Assembly (NCBI GenBank): GCA_913041145.1
Contig: CAJWHE010000002.1
Span: 82,512-146,511 of the forward strand
Direction: 5' to 3'
Source of the DNA: an uncultured Paracoccaceae bacterium
Lineage (GTDB): Bacteria > Pseudomonadota > Alphaproteobacteria > Rhodobacterales > Rhodobacteraceae
DNA: 64,000 nucleotides
Each line of letters opens with the position of its first letter. Position 1 is the stretch's first letter. The notes beneath the pieces are model-generated. The model searched no databases. It was not told where the DNA came from and worked only from the letters and a program-made list of their open reading frames with translations. Made by a program: the position numbers and the translations under genes. Of the stretch, positions 46,760 to 56,510 are shown piece by piece.

Positions 46760-47314
46760 TCACTCAGGGCATCGTTTTACTGCATCTTCTAATGCTGCAG
46801 TAAAACCCATTAGTGAGATTGTATCTCTTGTTTTAGTACCTCTTTTTGAGACACCTGTTATGATTGCTGAACTTCCACGCTTCATAGCGGTTATGATTTC
46901 TGTGTCGGCCTTGGTATCTTTGGCCCATGCAAAATTACCCTCTGTAGGTACAAAAAGATCAAACTTTTTGTTATCAATATTAAGATCAAGGACATCGTTT
47001 TTATTATAAGGGTAACCTCCTGTAAACGACACCTCTCCCCTATTTTTTGTTCCTGCCCAAAAAGATACCCACAAGATAATCTTACCTCGGTTAACTTTAA
47101 CCTTTTTTCCATCCTTTGTATTGATGGATTTCTTTGGAACACTTGCAAGCCAGCATTGCTTGGGGTTATCTGTGGCATACACACTCCAGTCGGATTTAGT
47201 AAATAGTGGATCTGCCAAAGGATCAGTATTTGATGATTGGCTAAAACTTTCCAGAGGATATGTCACTAGCATAGCAACTATAACTAGTTTTAATATATTT
47301 TGAAAAATGCTCAT
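46760..47314 (-). CDS. Invasion-associated locus B (IalB) family protein
   Basis: Exported protein of 184 residues. Signal peptide about 1-25 (MSIFQNILKLVIVAMLVTYPLESFS). The IalB domain covers WSVYATDNPKQCWLASVPKK to the C-terminal IITGVSKRGTKTRDTISLMGFTAALEDAVKRCPE with paired cysteines (Cys in QCWLAS and in RCPE). Named after Bartonella IalB but common in free-living alphaproteobacteria, where its role is unclear. Located upstream of rlmN. Confidence 0.88.
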   Translation of the reverse strand: MSIFQNILKLVIVAMLVTYPLESFSQSSNTDPLADPLFTKSDWSVYATDNPKQCWLASVPKKSINTKDGKKVKVNRGKIILWVSFWAGTKNRGEVSFTGGYPYNKNDVLDLNIDNKKFDLFVPTEGNFAWAKDTKADTEIITAMKRGSSAIITGVSKRGTKTRDTISLMGFTAALEDAVKRCPE

Positions 47315-47475
47315 TTTTATGATCCAGTTTCTTTCGATTATCCATTTACTTTTACATTTTACACAGTCAAAAGTTTTATGAAAAAAAATACGACGTATAA
47401 GATTATTCGATCATAACCAGATTGTACATTTTAATAAAGGCGCAATAATCAAAATTTTAGGATTTTAGGAGAACT

Positions 47476-48474
47476 ATGAATATGTCTATAAAAATGGTTG
47501 AAATATGGAGGGGAGATTTTTTAGAATCTTACCATACAGGACATGCAGTAATATGTGACAGTAATGGTAACATTATTGAATCTTGGGGAGATCCTGATCA
47601 CATAATATTGCCACGATCGTCTTCTAAAATGCTTCAGGCTCTTCCTTTAGTTGAAAGTGGTGCGGCTGACGTATTTGGTTTAACCAGTGAACATTTAGCT
47701 CTCTCATGTGCATCCCATCAAGGAGCTTTAATTCATACCAGCCGTGTTAGAAAGTGGTTGTTAGCTTTGAATATCGATGATGATTCATTTAGATGTGGTG
47801 TGCAAAGTCCAAGTGATAAAAGTACTAAAACAGAATTAATACTACTAGATCAAAAACCCTGTCAGTATCATAATAACTGCTCAGGTAAGCATAGTGGCTT
47901 TTTGACATTAAGTCGCCATTTAGGAGCTGGCTCTGAATATATTGACCCCGCACATCCTGTTCAAACTTTAGCTAAAGAGGCTTTCCAGTCTATGACGGAG
48001 ACTTCAGACCTTGGTTATGCAATAGATGGATGCTCTGCTCCAAATTTTGCTACTACAGTTCACGGTCTTTCTAGAGCAATGTCAAAGATGGCAAACCCAA
48101 AACTAAGCACAGTGAGGGGTAAAGCTGCAGTTAGGTTAGTTAATGCTATGACTAAACATCCAGATCTAGTAGCTGGGGAAGGACGAGCATGCACAGAGTT
48201 AATGACCGCTATGGATGGAAAGGTTGCTGTTAAGACGGGTGCTGAAGGAGTTTTTATTGCTATATTACCTGAAAAAGGCATTGGAATTTCACTGAAAATT
48301 ACAGATGGAAGTACTAGGGCTGCAGAATCTGCTATTACGGGTTTATTGGTAAAATATGGTGCGCTTGATGTTAAACACCCAATTGCTCAAAAACACTTAA
48401 ATGGACCTATAACGAATTGGAGAGGTGTTACGACAGGAGAAATAAAGTTAAATGAAAGCTTTATTTCCATTTAA
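47476..48474 (+). CDS. L-asparaginase, thermolabile AnsA/ReAII-type
   Basis: Hydrolyses asparagine to aspartate and ammonia. The 332 residues belong to the Rhizobium etli type (asparaginase II, Pfam Asparaginase_II), unrelated to the E. coli enzymes. LPRSSSKMLQALPLVESG places Ser48 and Lys51, and CASHQG places Ser80, at the positions of the catalytic residues of the Rhizobium enzyme; GISLKITDGS supplies a later Lys. Also CGVQSPSD and NNCSGKHSGFLTLSRHLG are typical. GGAG lies 6 nt before the ATG. It is convergent with the thiolase gene. Confidence 0.92.
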   Translation: MNMSIKMVEIWRGDFLESYHTGHAVICDSNGNIIESWGDPDHIILPRSSSKMLQALPLVESGAADVFGLTSEHLALSCASHQGALIHTSRVRKWLLALNIDDDSFRCGVQSPSDKSTKTELILLDQKPCQYHNNCSGKHSGFLTLSRHLGAGSEYIDPAHPVQTLAKEAFQSMTETSDLGYAIDGCSAPNFATTVHGLSRAMSKMANPKLSTVRGKAAVRLVNAMTKHPDLVAGEGRACTELMTAMDGKVAVKTGAEGVFIAILPEKGIGISLKITDGSTRAAESAITGLLVKYGALDVKHPIAQKHLNGPITNWRGVTTGEIKLNESFISI

Positions 48475-48477
48475 TTA

Positions 48478-49656
48478 CTAAGACATTCTTTCTATTGCTA
48501 GTGCAATTCCTTGGCCTCCACCAATACACATTGTGATTAATGCCTTAGAGCCGTTGGTTCTTTCCAATTCATATAAAGCTTTTATAGCAATTATAGCGCC
48601 AGTGGCTCCAATCGGGTGCCCTAAGGCAATGGCTCCACCATTTGGATTTACTTTTTGGGGATCTAGTTTAAGACTCTTATTAACAGCTAAAGCTTGTGAG
48701 GCAAAAGCCTCATTTGATTCGATTACGTCAAAGTCAGAAATTGAAAGGCCTGTTTTTTTAAGTAAATTATGAACGGCGGGCACTGGTCCTATTCCCATAA
48801 CCTCTGGTCTAACCCCGGCATGTGCATAACCAAGAATTCTTGCTTTTGGTGTTAGACCTGCAGAATTAGCAGCTTCTTCAGTAGCCAAAACCAATGCTCC
48901 GGCACCATCATTTAATCCAGACGCATTTCCTGGAGTAACGGAACCATCTTTTTGGAATGCAGGTTTAAGGTTAGACAAAGATTCTAGACTTGAGAGTTTT
49001 GGGTGCTCATCAATTTTAAATTCAATGTTTTCTCTTTTATGTTTTACTTCTATGGGAATAATTTGTTTTTCAAAATAACCAGAATTTATGGCAATCTCGG
49101 CACGCCTTTGACTTTCTAGAGCAAAACTATCTTGGGAGTTACGTGAAATATTATGTTCTTGCGCAACATTCTCTGCGGTAACTCCCATGTGCCCTGTTCC
49201 AAATGGGCACTGAAGTGCAGCAAGCAGCATGTCTTGAGCTAATGTATCACCCATTTTTTGTCCCCACCTGCTATTTTGTAATACATATGGTGCCTGACTC
49301 ATGCTTTCCGAACCACCGGCTACTCCAAAATGTGCGTCTCCTAATAGCAGAGATTGAGTAATTGAAACTATTGCCTGAAGACCTGAACCGCACAACCTAT
49401 TTACATTCATAGCAGGGGTACTGTCTGAGATTCCGGCATTAATGGAGGCTACCCTAGAGAGGTAAGCATCCCTAGACTCTGTATTAATTACATGACCAAT
49501 TGCAACGTGACCAATTTGTTCTCCTGCAACCCCAGCTCTTTTTAAAGAGGCCTTTATTGTTGCTGTACTCATATCTATCGGTGACACTTTAGAAAGAGAT
49601 CCACCAAAACTACCTATTGCAGTTCTGGTACCACTGAGAATAACAACATTAGTCAT
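48478..49656 (-). CDS. Acetyl-CoA acetyltransferase (thiolase)
   Basis: Biosynthetic-type thiolase that joins two acetyl-CoA or cleaves 3-ketoacyl-CoA; cytoplasmic. The 392 residues have the nucleophilic Cys in NVNRLCGSGLQAIVSI near residue 88, the pair NEAFASQALAV and GGAIALGHPIGATGA (His), and the final Cys in MCIGGGQGIALAIE. I start at ATG 49656, preceded by AAGGTG, not at the GTG three codons upstream. It may be a PhaA or BktB type; no phaB/phaC gene is nearby. Confidence 0.93.
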   Translation of the reverse strand: MTNVVILSGTRTAIGSFGGSLSKVSPIDMSTATIKASLKRAGVAGEQIGHVAIGHVINTESRDAYLSRVASINAGISDSTPAMNVNRLCGSGLQAIVSITQSLLLGDAHFGVAGGSESMSQAPYVLQNSRWGQKMGDTLAQDMLLAALQCPFGTGHMGVTAENVAQEHNISRNSQDSFALESQRRAEIAINSGYFEKQIIPIEVKHKRENIEFKIDEHPKLSSLESLSNLKPAFQKDGSVTPGNASGLNDGAGALVLATEEAANSAGLTPKARILGYAHAGVRPEVMGIGPVPAVHNLLKKTGLSISDFDVIESNEAFASQALAVNKSLKLDPQKVNPNGGAIALGHPIGATGAIIAIKALYELERTNGSKALITMCIGGGQGIALAIERMS

Positions 49657-49836
49657 GATATACACCTTAAAATAATTAAAATTTTTACTAGTATAAGAGC
49701 GTATATTTTCTATATCTTAAGCACAAGGTTTTGGTGTGATTAACTATAATAAATCAATAAATCTAGGAATTATCTATAACTAAAATCTTGAAGTTTAGGT
49801 GACTAATAAATTTGGATTAACTGAGCAAGATACAGC

Positions 49837-51432
49837 CTAGTTAACGATAAAGCTTAAAGGTTGAACTTGCTGGAAAAGCAACGTCTCTTTAAGGCTTTTT
49901 ACAACTAGATCTGTTGCAGCAACATCAATAGAAAGTAGTGCGATAGCTTCTCCACCAACACTTTCCCGACCTAAAGTAAAGTTTGCAACATTTATGTTAT
50001 TGTCCCCGAGCGTTTTACCCAATACCCCAATTATTCCTGGCACGTCTTTATTCGTAGTATAAATCATATGGGTACTTATTTCAGAATCTATATTGATGCC
50101 CTTAATTTGAATAAATCGAGGTTTACCATCTGAAAAAACGGTTCCAGCGATAGATTTTTGACGCGTTTTAGTAATAACCTTTACTTTAATATAACCATCG
50201 AAGGCCCCAGACTTATCTTGGGTTGTTGTACTAATATTAATTCCACGCTCTTTGGCTACAATAGGTGCAGAAACCATATTAATTTGTGTATTATTGACCC
50301 TCATAATCCCTGAAATCGCAGCACAATTAAGTGCGTCTAAGTTCATTTTAGCTAGAGATCCATTATATGTGATTTCTATTTTAGAAAGTGGCTCTACCGT
50401 CATTTGCCCTATAAAAGCCCCTAGACTTTCTGCAAGTTTTAACCAAGGCCGCATAATAAGCGCTTCCTCAGCAGTAACAGAAGGCATGTTAAGAGCATTG
50501 GAGACTGCGCCTCTAAGTAAATATTCTGACATTTGCTCAGCTACTTGAATCGCAACATTTTCTTGAGCTTCAGTAGTCGCAGCCCCTAAGTGAGGAGTAA
50601 CCACTACATTTTCTATATTAAAAAGGGGACTGTTAATAGCAGGCTCAGTGGAAAATACGTCAAACGCAGCACCAGCAACACGTTTTTCTTTTAAGGCAAT
50701 CGCAAGGGCTTCTTCATCAACTAGCCCACCTCTTGCACAGTTTATTATATGAACGCTTGGCTTTAATTTTTTTATGGCATTAAAATCAATTATATTTTTT
50801 GTCTGATCAGTTAAGGGCACATGCAAAGTAATAAAATCTGATTTATATAGTAGTTCTGCTAATTCAACTTTAGTTACACCAATTTTTTGTGCACGTTCTT
50901 CTGACAAGAATGGATCATAAGCTAAAACCTTCATTTTTAATCCTAACGCACGATCGCAGACAATAGAGCCTATATTACCTGCGCCGATTACGCCTAAAGT
51001 TTTTGACGTTAACTCAACACCCATAAACCTTGATTTTTCCCATTTGCCACTATGTGTTGATGTATTTGCTTCAGGAATTTGTCTGGCAACAGCCATCATC
51101 ATGGAGATTGTATGCTCAGCAGCCGTTATAGAGTTTCCGAAGGGGGTATTCATTACAATGATACCTTTTTTTGATGCAGCTGTAATGTCAACGTTGTCAA
51201 CACCAATACCTGCCCTCCCAATAACCTTAAGTTTAACTGCTTGCTTAATAATTTTCTCAGTAACTTTGGTTGCAGATCTTATGGCCAATCCATCGTAGTC
51301 TGCGATTATTTGAAGTAGACCTTCTTTGTCTTTACCTATCCCAGGTCTAAAATCTACCTCCAACCCTTTGTCACGAAAGATCTGCACAGCTTTTTCAGAT
51401 AATTTGTCAGAGACGAGGACCTTCGGTTTCAT
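49837..51432 (-). CDS. serA: D-3-phosphoglycerate dehydrogenase
   Basis: First step of serine synthesis: NAD-dependent oxidation of 3-phosphoglycerate. The 531 residues are the long form: substrate domain, NAD domain with TLGVIGAGNIGSIVCDRALGLKMKVLAYDP near 145 and catalytic residues (NCARGGLVDEEAL; TPHLGAATTEAQENVA), then an intervening domain and a C-terminal ACT domain (MIYTTNKDVPGIIGVLGKTLGDNNINVANFTLGR). It is downstream of serC with a 75-bp gap and likely shares its leader RNA. Confidence 0.97.
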   Translation of the reverse strand: MKPKVLVSDKLSEKAVQIFRDKGLEVDFRPGIGKDKEGLLQIIADYDGLAIRSATKVTEKIIKQAVKLKVIGRAGIGVDNVDITAASKKGIIVMNTPFGNSITAAEHTISMMMAVARQIPEANTSTHSGKWEKSRFMGVELTSKTLGVIGAGNIGSIVCDRALGLKMKVLAYDPFLSEERAQKIGVTKVELAELLYKSDFITLHVPLTDQTKNIIDFNAIKKLKPSVHIINCARGGLVDEEALAIALKEKRVAGAAFDVFSTEPAINSPLFNIENVVVTPHLGAATTEAQENVAIQVAEQMSEYLLRGAVSNALNMPSVTAEEALIMRPWLKLAESLGAFIGQMTVEPLSKIEITYNGSLAKMNLDALNCAAISGIMRVNNTQINMVSAPIVAKERGINISTTTQDKSGAFDGYIKVKVITKTRQKSIAGTVFSDGKPRFIQIKGINIDSEISTHMIYTTNKDVPGIIGVLGKTLGDNNINVANFTLGRESVGGEAIALLSIDVAATDLVVKSLKETLLFQQVQPLSFIVN

Positions 51433-51507
51433 TTGTTTATCCTTCTATTATTTGTATCTCTTGAGAATACTTAGATGATACTGATTTACACATGGAGCTG
51501 TTATTTT

Positions 51508-52659
51508 CTAAAGATTACCCTGGCTTATAATCTCTGTTGTAAAAGCCCAGAGAATCCATGGCATTAATGCTTTTATATCGGAGACTTCAACAGTGGGGCC
51601 ACACCAGATTCTAAGACCGGGTGGGGCATCTCTGTGAGAGCCAACATCGAAGGCAACCTTTTCGTTTTCGAGCCTTTTGACCACTGATTTTATAAATGCT
51701 TTAGGGTCTTTAATTCTTGGGTCGTTAACCTCAAGACAAACGCTTGTAATTGACCTAACTTCCGGGTCTTTAGCTAAAAAACTTAACCAGGGTGTATTAT
51801 TAACATATTGAGTCACCGCCGCTGCATTTTTTTTAGTCCTACCTATTAAAGAATCAAGCCCACCGATGGAGTCTGCCCACTTTAAAGAAAATAAGTAATC
51901 TTCAACACAAAGCATTGAAGGTGTATTTATAGTTTCACCAGAAAATATACCGTTAATTAAATTATTCTCCTTTGTAAGGCGAAATATTTTCGGTAAGGGC
52001 CAAGAAGGTTTGTATGTTTCTAGTCTTTTAACTGCTCGGGGGGACAATACTATTACTCCATGTGCGCCCTCCCCGCCAAGGGATTTTTGCCAGCTAAAAG
52101 TTGTCGCATCTAATAGATCCCATGGTAACTTCATTGAAAATGCAGCAGAGGTTGCATCACATAAAGTAAGACCGTCACGATTTTTTGGTATAATTTCCTT
52201 TTCGCCAACCATTACACCAGATGTTGTGCCATTCCATGTAAAGCAAACGTCATTATTAAAATCAACAGAAGAAAAATCAACAATCTCTCCGTAGTCAGCT
52301 TTTTTAATAGTAGCATCTATTTTTAATTGATTAACTGTATCAGAGGCCCAAGTATTCCCAAAATTTTCCCAAGCTAACATTTCTACATGTCGTTGCCCTA
52401 AAAGGTTCCACATTGCCATTTCAAATGCACCAGTATTAGATGCTGGTACAATACCAACTAAGTAAGACTCAGGAATTTTTAAAATCTGCTTAGTCTTATC
52501 GATTGCTTTTTTTAATTTTGATTTGCCAACTATAGATCTATGAGATCTACCTAAAGCCTCTTGCCCTAGAGCTCCTAAATCCCAAGCTGGTGGTTTAGAG
52601 CATGGTCCCGACGAAAAACGTGGATTATCCGGTCGAATGACCGGTTTACTTATTACCAT
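51508..52659 (-). CDS. serC: Phosphoserine aminotransferase
   Basis: PLP enzyme converting 3-phosphohydroxypyruvate to phosphoserine. The 383 residues start with KPVIRPDNPRFSSGPCSKPPAWDL, typical of the alphaproteobacterial form; the PLP lysine is in TTFSWQKSLGGEGAHGVIVLSPRA, and LRIWCGPTVEVSDIKALMPWI ends the protein. I start at ATG 52659, with GAGGG 8 nt upstream; the frame extends 18 codons further but into the leader RNA. First gene of serC-serA, behind a serC-type RNA element. Confidence 0.96.
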   Translation of the reverse strand: MVISKPVIRPDNPRFSSGPCSKPPAWDLGALGQEALGRSHRSIVGKSKLKKAIDKTKQILKIPESYLVGIVPASNTGAFEMAMWNLLGQRHVEMLAWENFGNTWASDTVNQLKIDATIKKADYGEIVDFSSVDFNNDVCFTWNGTTSGVMVGEKEIIPKNRDGLTLCDATSAAFSMKLPWDLLDATTFSWQKSLGGEGAHGVIVLSPRAVKRLETYKPSWPLPKIFRLTKENNLINGIFSGETINTPSMLCVEDYLFSLKWADSIGGLDSLIGRTKKNAAAVTQYVNNTPWLSFLAKDPEVRSITSVCLEVNDPRIKDPKAFIKSVVKRLENEKVAFDVGSHRDAPPGLRIWCGPTVEVSDIKALMPWILWAFTTEIISQGNL

Positions 52660-52682
52660 TATATTACCCTCACAGATATCTG

Positions 52683-52709
52683 CCTCTCGTTGGGGAGAGG
52701 TGTCCCAAC
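52683..52709 (-). promoter_or_regulatory. serC-type leader RNA element
   Basis: In the RNA read leftward, GUUGGG (52709-52704), CCUCUC (52700-52695), CCCAAC (52694-52689) and GAGAGG (52688-52683) follow in order. CCUCUC pairs with GAGAGG, leaving CCCAAC in the loop, and that loop is fully complementary to GUUGGG. The helices interleave, so they form a pseudoknot or exclude each other. This matches the serC element described by comparative genomics upstream of serC-serA in alphaproteobacteria. The GAGGG Shine-Dalgarno lies a few nt downstream. The effector is unknown. Confidence 0.75.
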
Positions 52710-52715
52710 ACAAGC

Positions 52716-52742
52716 ATTATATATGGTGAGAGTATTTGACAA
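52716..52742 (-). promoter_or_regulatory. Probable serC promoter
   Basis: On the minus strand TTGTCA (52742-52737) and a perfect TATAAT (52721-52716) are separated by 15 bp, slightly short. Transcription would begin about 7 nt downstream, just at the GUUGGG strand of the leader element, which supports the assignment. The same -35 region reads TTGACA on the plus strand (52736-52741) and may also serve serB. Confidence 0.55.
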
Positions 52743-52805
52743 CATAAAAATAAGGTATAGTGGGTGGTATAATTTCTTAGTACTAAAGATTAATGTGGTA
52801 AAAAA

Positions 52806-53684
52806 ATGTATATTGTTACTATAATTTCTAATCCAAATGTTTCTCTTTTAGATCTAGGGGTTATCAAAAAGATTTTGAGCTCTTTCGAAACTTGTAAAAA
52901 TTTTAAGTGGCTAATGCCTAAGGTCGCCGCAGAATTTGAGATACCTGAAATTCCAGTTTATTTCGAAGAAGTTTGGAAGGAATATCAAACCAAAGAAATT
53001 GACCTAACTGTTCAACGTAGTTTTGGAAGAAAAAAGAAAGTACTGATTGCTGATATGGATAGTACTATGATTCATCAAGAGTGTATCAATGAACTTGCTT
53101 TTGTGTATGAAGTTGGTGATGAAGTTAGTGATATAACATTAAAATCAATGAACGGTGATATTGATTTTGAAAATGCTTTAAGGCAGCGCGTAGCTCTTTT
53201 GAAAGGTATGAAAAAAGAGGCTGTCGAAGCAGTTTTAAAGAATAGAATTTCGTTAGTACCGGGAGGAAAGTCTCTAGTAAATACAATGAGGCATAGTGGT
53301 TGTTATACAGCATTAGTCTCAGGCGGCTTTACATTATTTGCAAACTTTATTGGGTGTAAGTTGGGGTTTAATGAGGTTAGAGCAAATGAGTTAATTTTTG
53401 AAAATGAAGTTTTAAATGGGTTGGTAAGGGAGCCAATTTTAGGAAAATCTTCAAAACTTACTGCTCTTATTGAGATTAGTAGGCTCTTGGGTATCAATAA
53501 AACTGAATGTATCGCAGTTGGTGATGGGGCAAATGATATAACAATGCTTAGTGCTGCTGGAGTTGGCGTAGCCTTTCACGCCAAGCCAATAGTTCAGGAA
53601 GTTGCAGATGTTAAAATTAACTTTGGAGACTTAACCTCTTTATTATTTTTGCAAGGCTATACAGTTGATGAGTTTTCTTCTTAG
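52806..53684 (+). CDS. serB: Phosphoserine phosphatase
   Basis: Last step of serine synthesis, HAD-family hydrolase. The 292 residues have an N-terminal region of about 75 residues typical of SerB and the HAD core: motif I LIADMDSTMIHQECINEL (nucleophile Asp), motif II LVSGGFTLFANFIG, and motif III/IV ECIAVGDGANDITMLSAAGVGVAFHAKP. It is divergent from serC, so all three serine genes cluster here. A TATAAT at 52768-52773 stands upstream of it. Confidence 0.95.
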   Translation: MYIVTIISNPNVSLLDLGVIKKILSSFETCKNFKWLMPKVAAEFEIPEIPVYFEEVWKEYQTKEIDLTVQRSFGRKKKVLIADMDSTMIHQECINELAFVYEVGDEVSDITLKSMNGDIDFENALRQRVALLKGMKKEAVEAVLKNRISLVPGGKSLVNTMRHSGCYTALVSGGFTLFANFIGCKLGFNEVRANELIFENEVLNGLVREPILGKSSKLTALIEISRLLGINKTECIAVGDGANDITMLSAAGVGVAFHAKPIVQEVADVKINFGDLTSLLFLQGYTVDEFSS

Positions 53685-53696
53685 CCTATAGTTTTT

Positions 53697-54479
53697 TTAT
53701 TTACCCTTCCAAACAGGCAGACGTTTTTCTGAGAAAGCTCTTGCCCCTTCCAACTGGTCTTCACTCGAGTATAATTTATCAACTGTCTTAAGTTGTCTAC
53801 TAGTTATCTTTTCCATTGTTTCATGAAAACCCTGATTTTCAGCTGCGCGAACAATCTCTTTTATTGCTGCATAAACAAGTGGTGGACCAGAAGCTAATGT
53901 TTCGGCTAACTTCCGTGCACGAGAGAGTAAATCTTTTTTAGGCACAATTTCATTTATAAGACCCCATTTGTAGGCTTCATTTACATCAAACCACCGACCC
54001 GTGAAAAGTAATTCCATTGCTATATGATGAGGAATACGTTTTGGCAGCTTTATACTTGCAGCATCGGCCACGGTTCCTGAGAGTATTTCAGGTAAGGCAA
54101 ATGTTGCGTCTTCAGAGGCTATGATAATATCGGCACTCATCGCTAATTCTAGACCACCTCCGCAGGCTATTCCATTTACAGCGGCAATTATAGGTTTGTT
54201 CAAATTGGGAAGCTCTTGTATGCCTCCAAAACCACCAACACCATAATCACCGTCTACGGCCTCTCCATCTGCCGCGGCCTTTAGGTCCCAACCTGCACAA
54301 AAGAACTTATCGCCACTGGACGTTAAAATAGCTACTCTTAGGTTTGGATCATCTCTAAATTTAGCAAATACCTCACCCATAATCTTACTTGTCTGGAGGT
54401 CTATTGCATTTGCTTTTGGCCGGTCCAGTGTAACTTCTAGAATAGATCCTGAAATTGTAGTTTTAATAGAGGTTGTCAT
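53697..54479 (-). CDS. CaiD-like crotonobetainyl-CoA hydratase (enoyl-CoA hydratase family)
   Basis: Crotonase-family protein of 260 residues close to E. coli CaiD (carnitinyl-CoA dehydratase): LEVTLDRPKANAIDLQTS, KFFCAGWDLKAAADGEAVDGDYGVGGFGGI, AAVNGIACGGGLELAMSADIIIASEDATFALPEI and the C-terminal GARAFSEKRLPVWKGK. The FCAGWDLKAAA and PVWKGK features are specific to CaiD-type members. I start at ATG 54479; the frame extends 17 codons into the upstream gene. Follows the synthetase and dehydrogenase genes with near overlap; the substrate (carnitine or another betaine) is inference. Confidence 0.82.
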   Translation of the reverse strand: MTTSIKTTISGSILEVTLDRPKANAIDLQTSKIMGEVFAKFRDDPNLRVAILTSSGDKFFCAGWDLKAAADGEAVDGDYGVGGFGGIQELPNLNKPIIAAVNGIACGGGLELAMSADIIIASEDATFALPEILSGTVADAASIKLPKRIPHHIAMELLFTGRWFDVNEAYKWGLINEIVPKKDLLSRARKLAETLASGPPLVYAAIKEIVRAAENQGFHETMEKITSRQLKTVDKLYSSEDQLEGARAFSEKRLPVWKGK

Positions 54480-56503
54480 GCTATCTCCGTAATTAATGCA
54501 TCGGCTACAAACGCACCATGCTTTGTACAAATTAGAGGGTTTACCTCTATTTCAATAAGATTGTTAAAGTTCTTTATTACGTAGGTTTGTAATTTCCATA
54601 TTGTTTCAACAATAGAAGCTAAGTCTGCACCTTCCAGCCCTCTGTAACCTGTGAGGATTTTAAAAACCTTGAGTTGTTTTAATACCATCATAAAGTCACT
54701 TTTTGAACTTGGTACGAGGACACTGAAATGATCATCTGACAGTTCAGAAAAAATCCCACCAACCCCAATAGTTAAAATAAAACCTTGATCATTATTCTTT
54801 ATTATTCCAACTAACAACTCAAACCCTTTTGGTACCATTTCTTCAATTAGGAATGACCCTGAGTTTGTAACTTTCTTTGCGGCAATTGTAACATCTTTAT
54901 TTGACAAACAATTTAAATGAACTCCATTTTTTTCTGTTTTATGAGCAACATCTACTGATTTGACCACTAATGGAAACGTTAGATCTTTTGTTGCAACTGG
55001 TATATCAGAAAGGCACTCACAGATAATCCCATTTGGTACGTTTATACCCAACTGATTGAGTCTCTCTTTTGCTTCAAATTCTGGAACTAGTTTTGATGCT
55101 CCTTGGCTTAAAGAAATTAATAATGGTTTTTGCCTGCGTTTGCTTTTCTTTATACCTACTTGTGTAGCTGTTAGCGCCTCTGATAAACCATTAAAAGGAA
55201 CAATTCCGTTCATCATTAGTCTATCTGCAATATATTCAGGCATAAGTTCAGGTAATGTGGAAACTACAGCTATTTTTGACGATGTTTTTTCTTTAACATC
55301 AATTACCACATCAGTAGCAATCTCCCAGTCAGTTAGATCACATCTGTCGGCTCTTGGGTAATCCAATATGAAAAAAGTAAGTGCCAGTTTAGGGTCGATA
55401 ATGGCTCCCCAGGCGTTAACCATGGCATTTTTGTCTCTCCAAATGTAAGTATGATAGTCAAGTGGGTTTGCTAGAGCCACCTTTGGCCCTAGAGCTACTC
55501 TTAAATGTTTTTTTTGCCTTTTATTAAGCTTAGGGAATAATAGACCTTTTTCTATTCCAAGGTCTGCAATCAATGCGGCCTCTCCACCAGAACAACTGAC
55601 AGATCCAACCTTATTAGAATTTAACTCTCCATGACAATGTAGTAATTTTAATGTTTCTAAAAATGTAGGAAGCTCAGTTAGCAGCTTTATATTTAGTCTT
55701 TCTAAAAAAGCTTTTGATGCAGTATGATCTCCCGCTATTGACGCAGTATGAGATTCTGTAGCATTTTTTGCTTGATCAGTACTCCCTGTTTTTATAGCAA
55801 TTAGAGGAATGCCACGGTTTTTTGCTTTTCTTGATAAGGCTTCCCATTTTCTAATATCCTTAAAGCCTTCAATGTGAAAACCGATTGCTGTGATACGGCT
55901 ATCATCTAAAAGGAAAGATGCAATTTCTGCTTGGTCTACTTGGAGCTGATTCCCACAAGTTACTACATAAGCAATTGGAAGGCCTCTATTTTGCATTGTA
56001 ATATTAATAGCTATATTTGAGCTTTGCGTTAGAATGGCAACGCCTTGTTTAACTGGTTTACAGCCGTGTTGGTCAGGCCAAAGAGCAATGTTATCGAGGG
56101 CGTTAATAAAGCCATAACAGTTTGGGCCTAGAATGTGGAAGTTTTCAGAGTTGCGAAGTAAAGATTCATTTGCAGTAAATGCATTTTTATCTTCTTTTAC
56201 CGCTTCTTTAAACCCAGAAGCGAAGCATACCGCTCCCCCCACCTTCATTTTTCCTAGCTCTTTGACTGCAGTTACTGTTGCATCCCTGTTTATGCCAATA
56301 AATACTGCGTCTGGAGTTTCTGGAAGGTTTTGAACGCTATTATAAGTTTGTATACCAGCTATCTCAGTATTTGTTTTGTTTATAATATATAGTTTTCCTT
56401 TATATCCAAATTTCTGAACCTGCTGGACGACAGCTCTGCACCATTCCCCACCCCCAATAACAGCAAGTATTTTTGGAGAAAATAATCTCGATAGCGTGTT
56501 CAT
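54476..56503 (-). CDS. Acyl-CoA synthetase, NDP-forming (CoA-binding and ATP-grasp domains)
   Basis: Predicted ADP-forming acyl-CoA ligase of 675 residues. An N-terminal CoA-binding Rossmann domain (LFSPKILAVIGGGEWCRAVVQQV; FIGINRDATVTAVKEL) is followed by succinyl-CoA-synthetase-like domains (GVAILTQSSNIAINITMQNRGLPIAYVVTCGNQLQVD; GSVSCSGGEAALIAD) and a C-terminal ATP-grasp domain (VVKSVDVAHKTEKNGVHLN; IEEMVPKGFELLVG; IEVNPLI). The start ATG 56503 lies 7 nt after the acyl-CoA dehydrogenase stop; its stop overlaps the hydratase ATG. It should activate the acid used by the neighbouring CoA enzymes. Confidence 0.86.
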   Translation of the reverse strand: MNTLSRLFSPKILAVIGGGEWCRAVVQQVQKFGYKGKLYIINKTNTEIAGIQTYNSVQNLPETPDAVFIGINRDATVTAVKELGKMKVGGAVCFASGFKEAVKEDKNAFTANESLLRNSENFHILGPNCYGFINALDNIALWPDQHGCKPVKQGVAILTQSSNIAINITMQNRGLPIAYVVTCGNQLQVDQAEIASFLLDDSRITAIGFHIEGFKDIRKWEALSRKAKNRGIPLIAIKTGSTDQAKNATESHTASIAGDHTASKAFLERLNIKLLTELPTFLETLKLLHCHGELNSNKVGSVSCSGGEAALIADLGIEKGLLFPKLNKRQKKHLRVALGPKVALANPLDYHTYIWRDKNAMVNAWGAIIDPKLALTFFILDYPRADRCDLTDWEIATDVVIDVKEKTSSKIAVVSTLPELMPEYIADRLMMNGIVPFNGLSEALTATQVGIKKSKRRQKPLLISLSQGASKLVPEFEAKERLNQLGINVPNGIICECLSDIPVATKDLTFPLVVKSVDVAHKTEKNGVHLNCLSNKDVTIAAKKVTNSGSFLIEEMVPKGFELLVGIIKNNDQGFILTIGVGGIFSELSDDHFSVLVPSSKSDFMMVLKQLKVFKILTGYRGLEGADLASIVETIWKLQTYVIKNFNNLIEIEVNPLICTKHGAFVADALITEIA

Positions 56504-56510
56504 AACTTCG

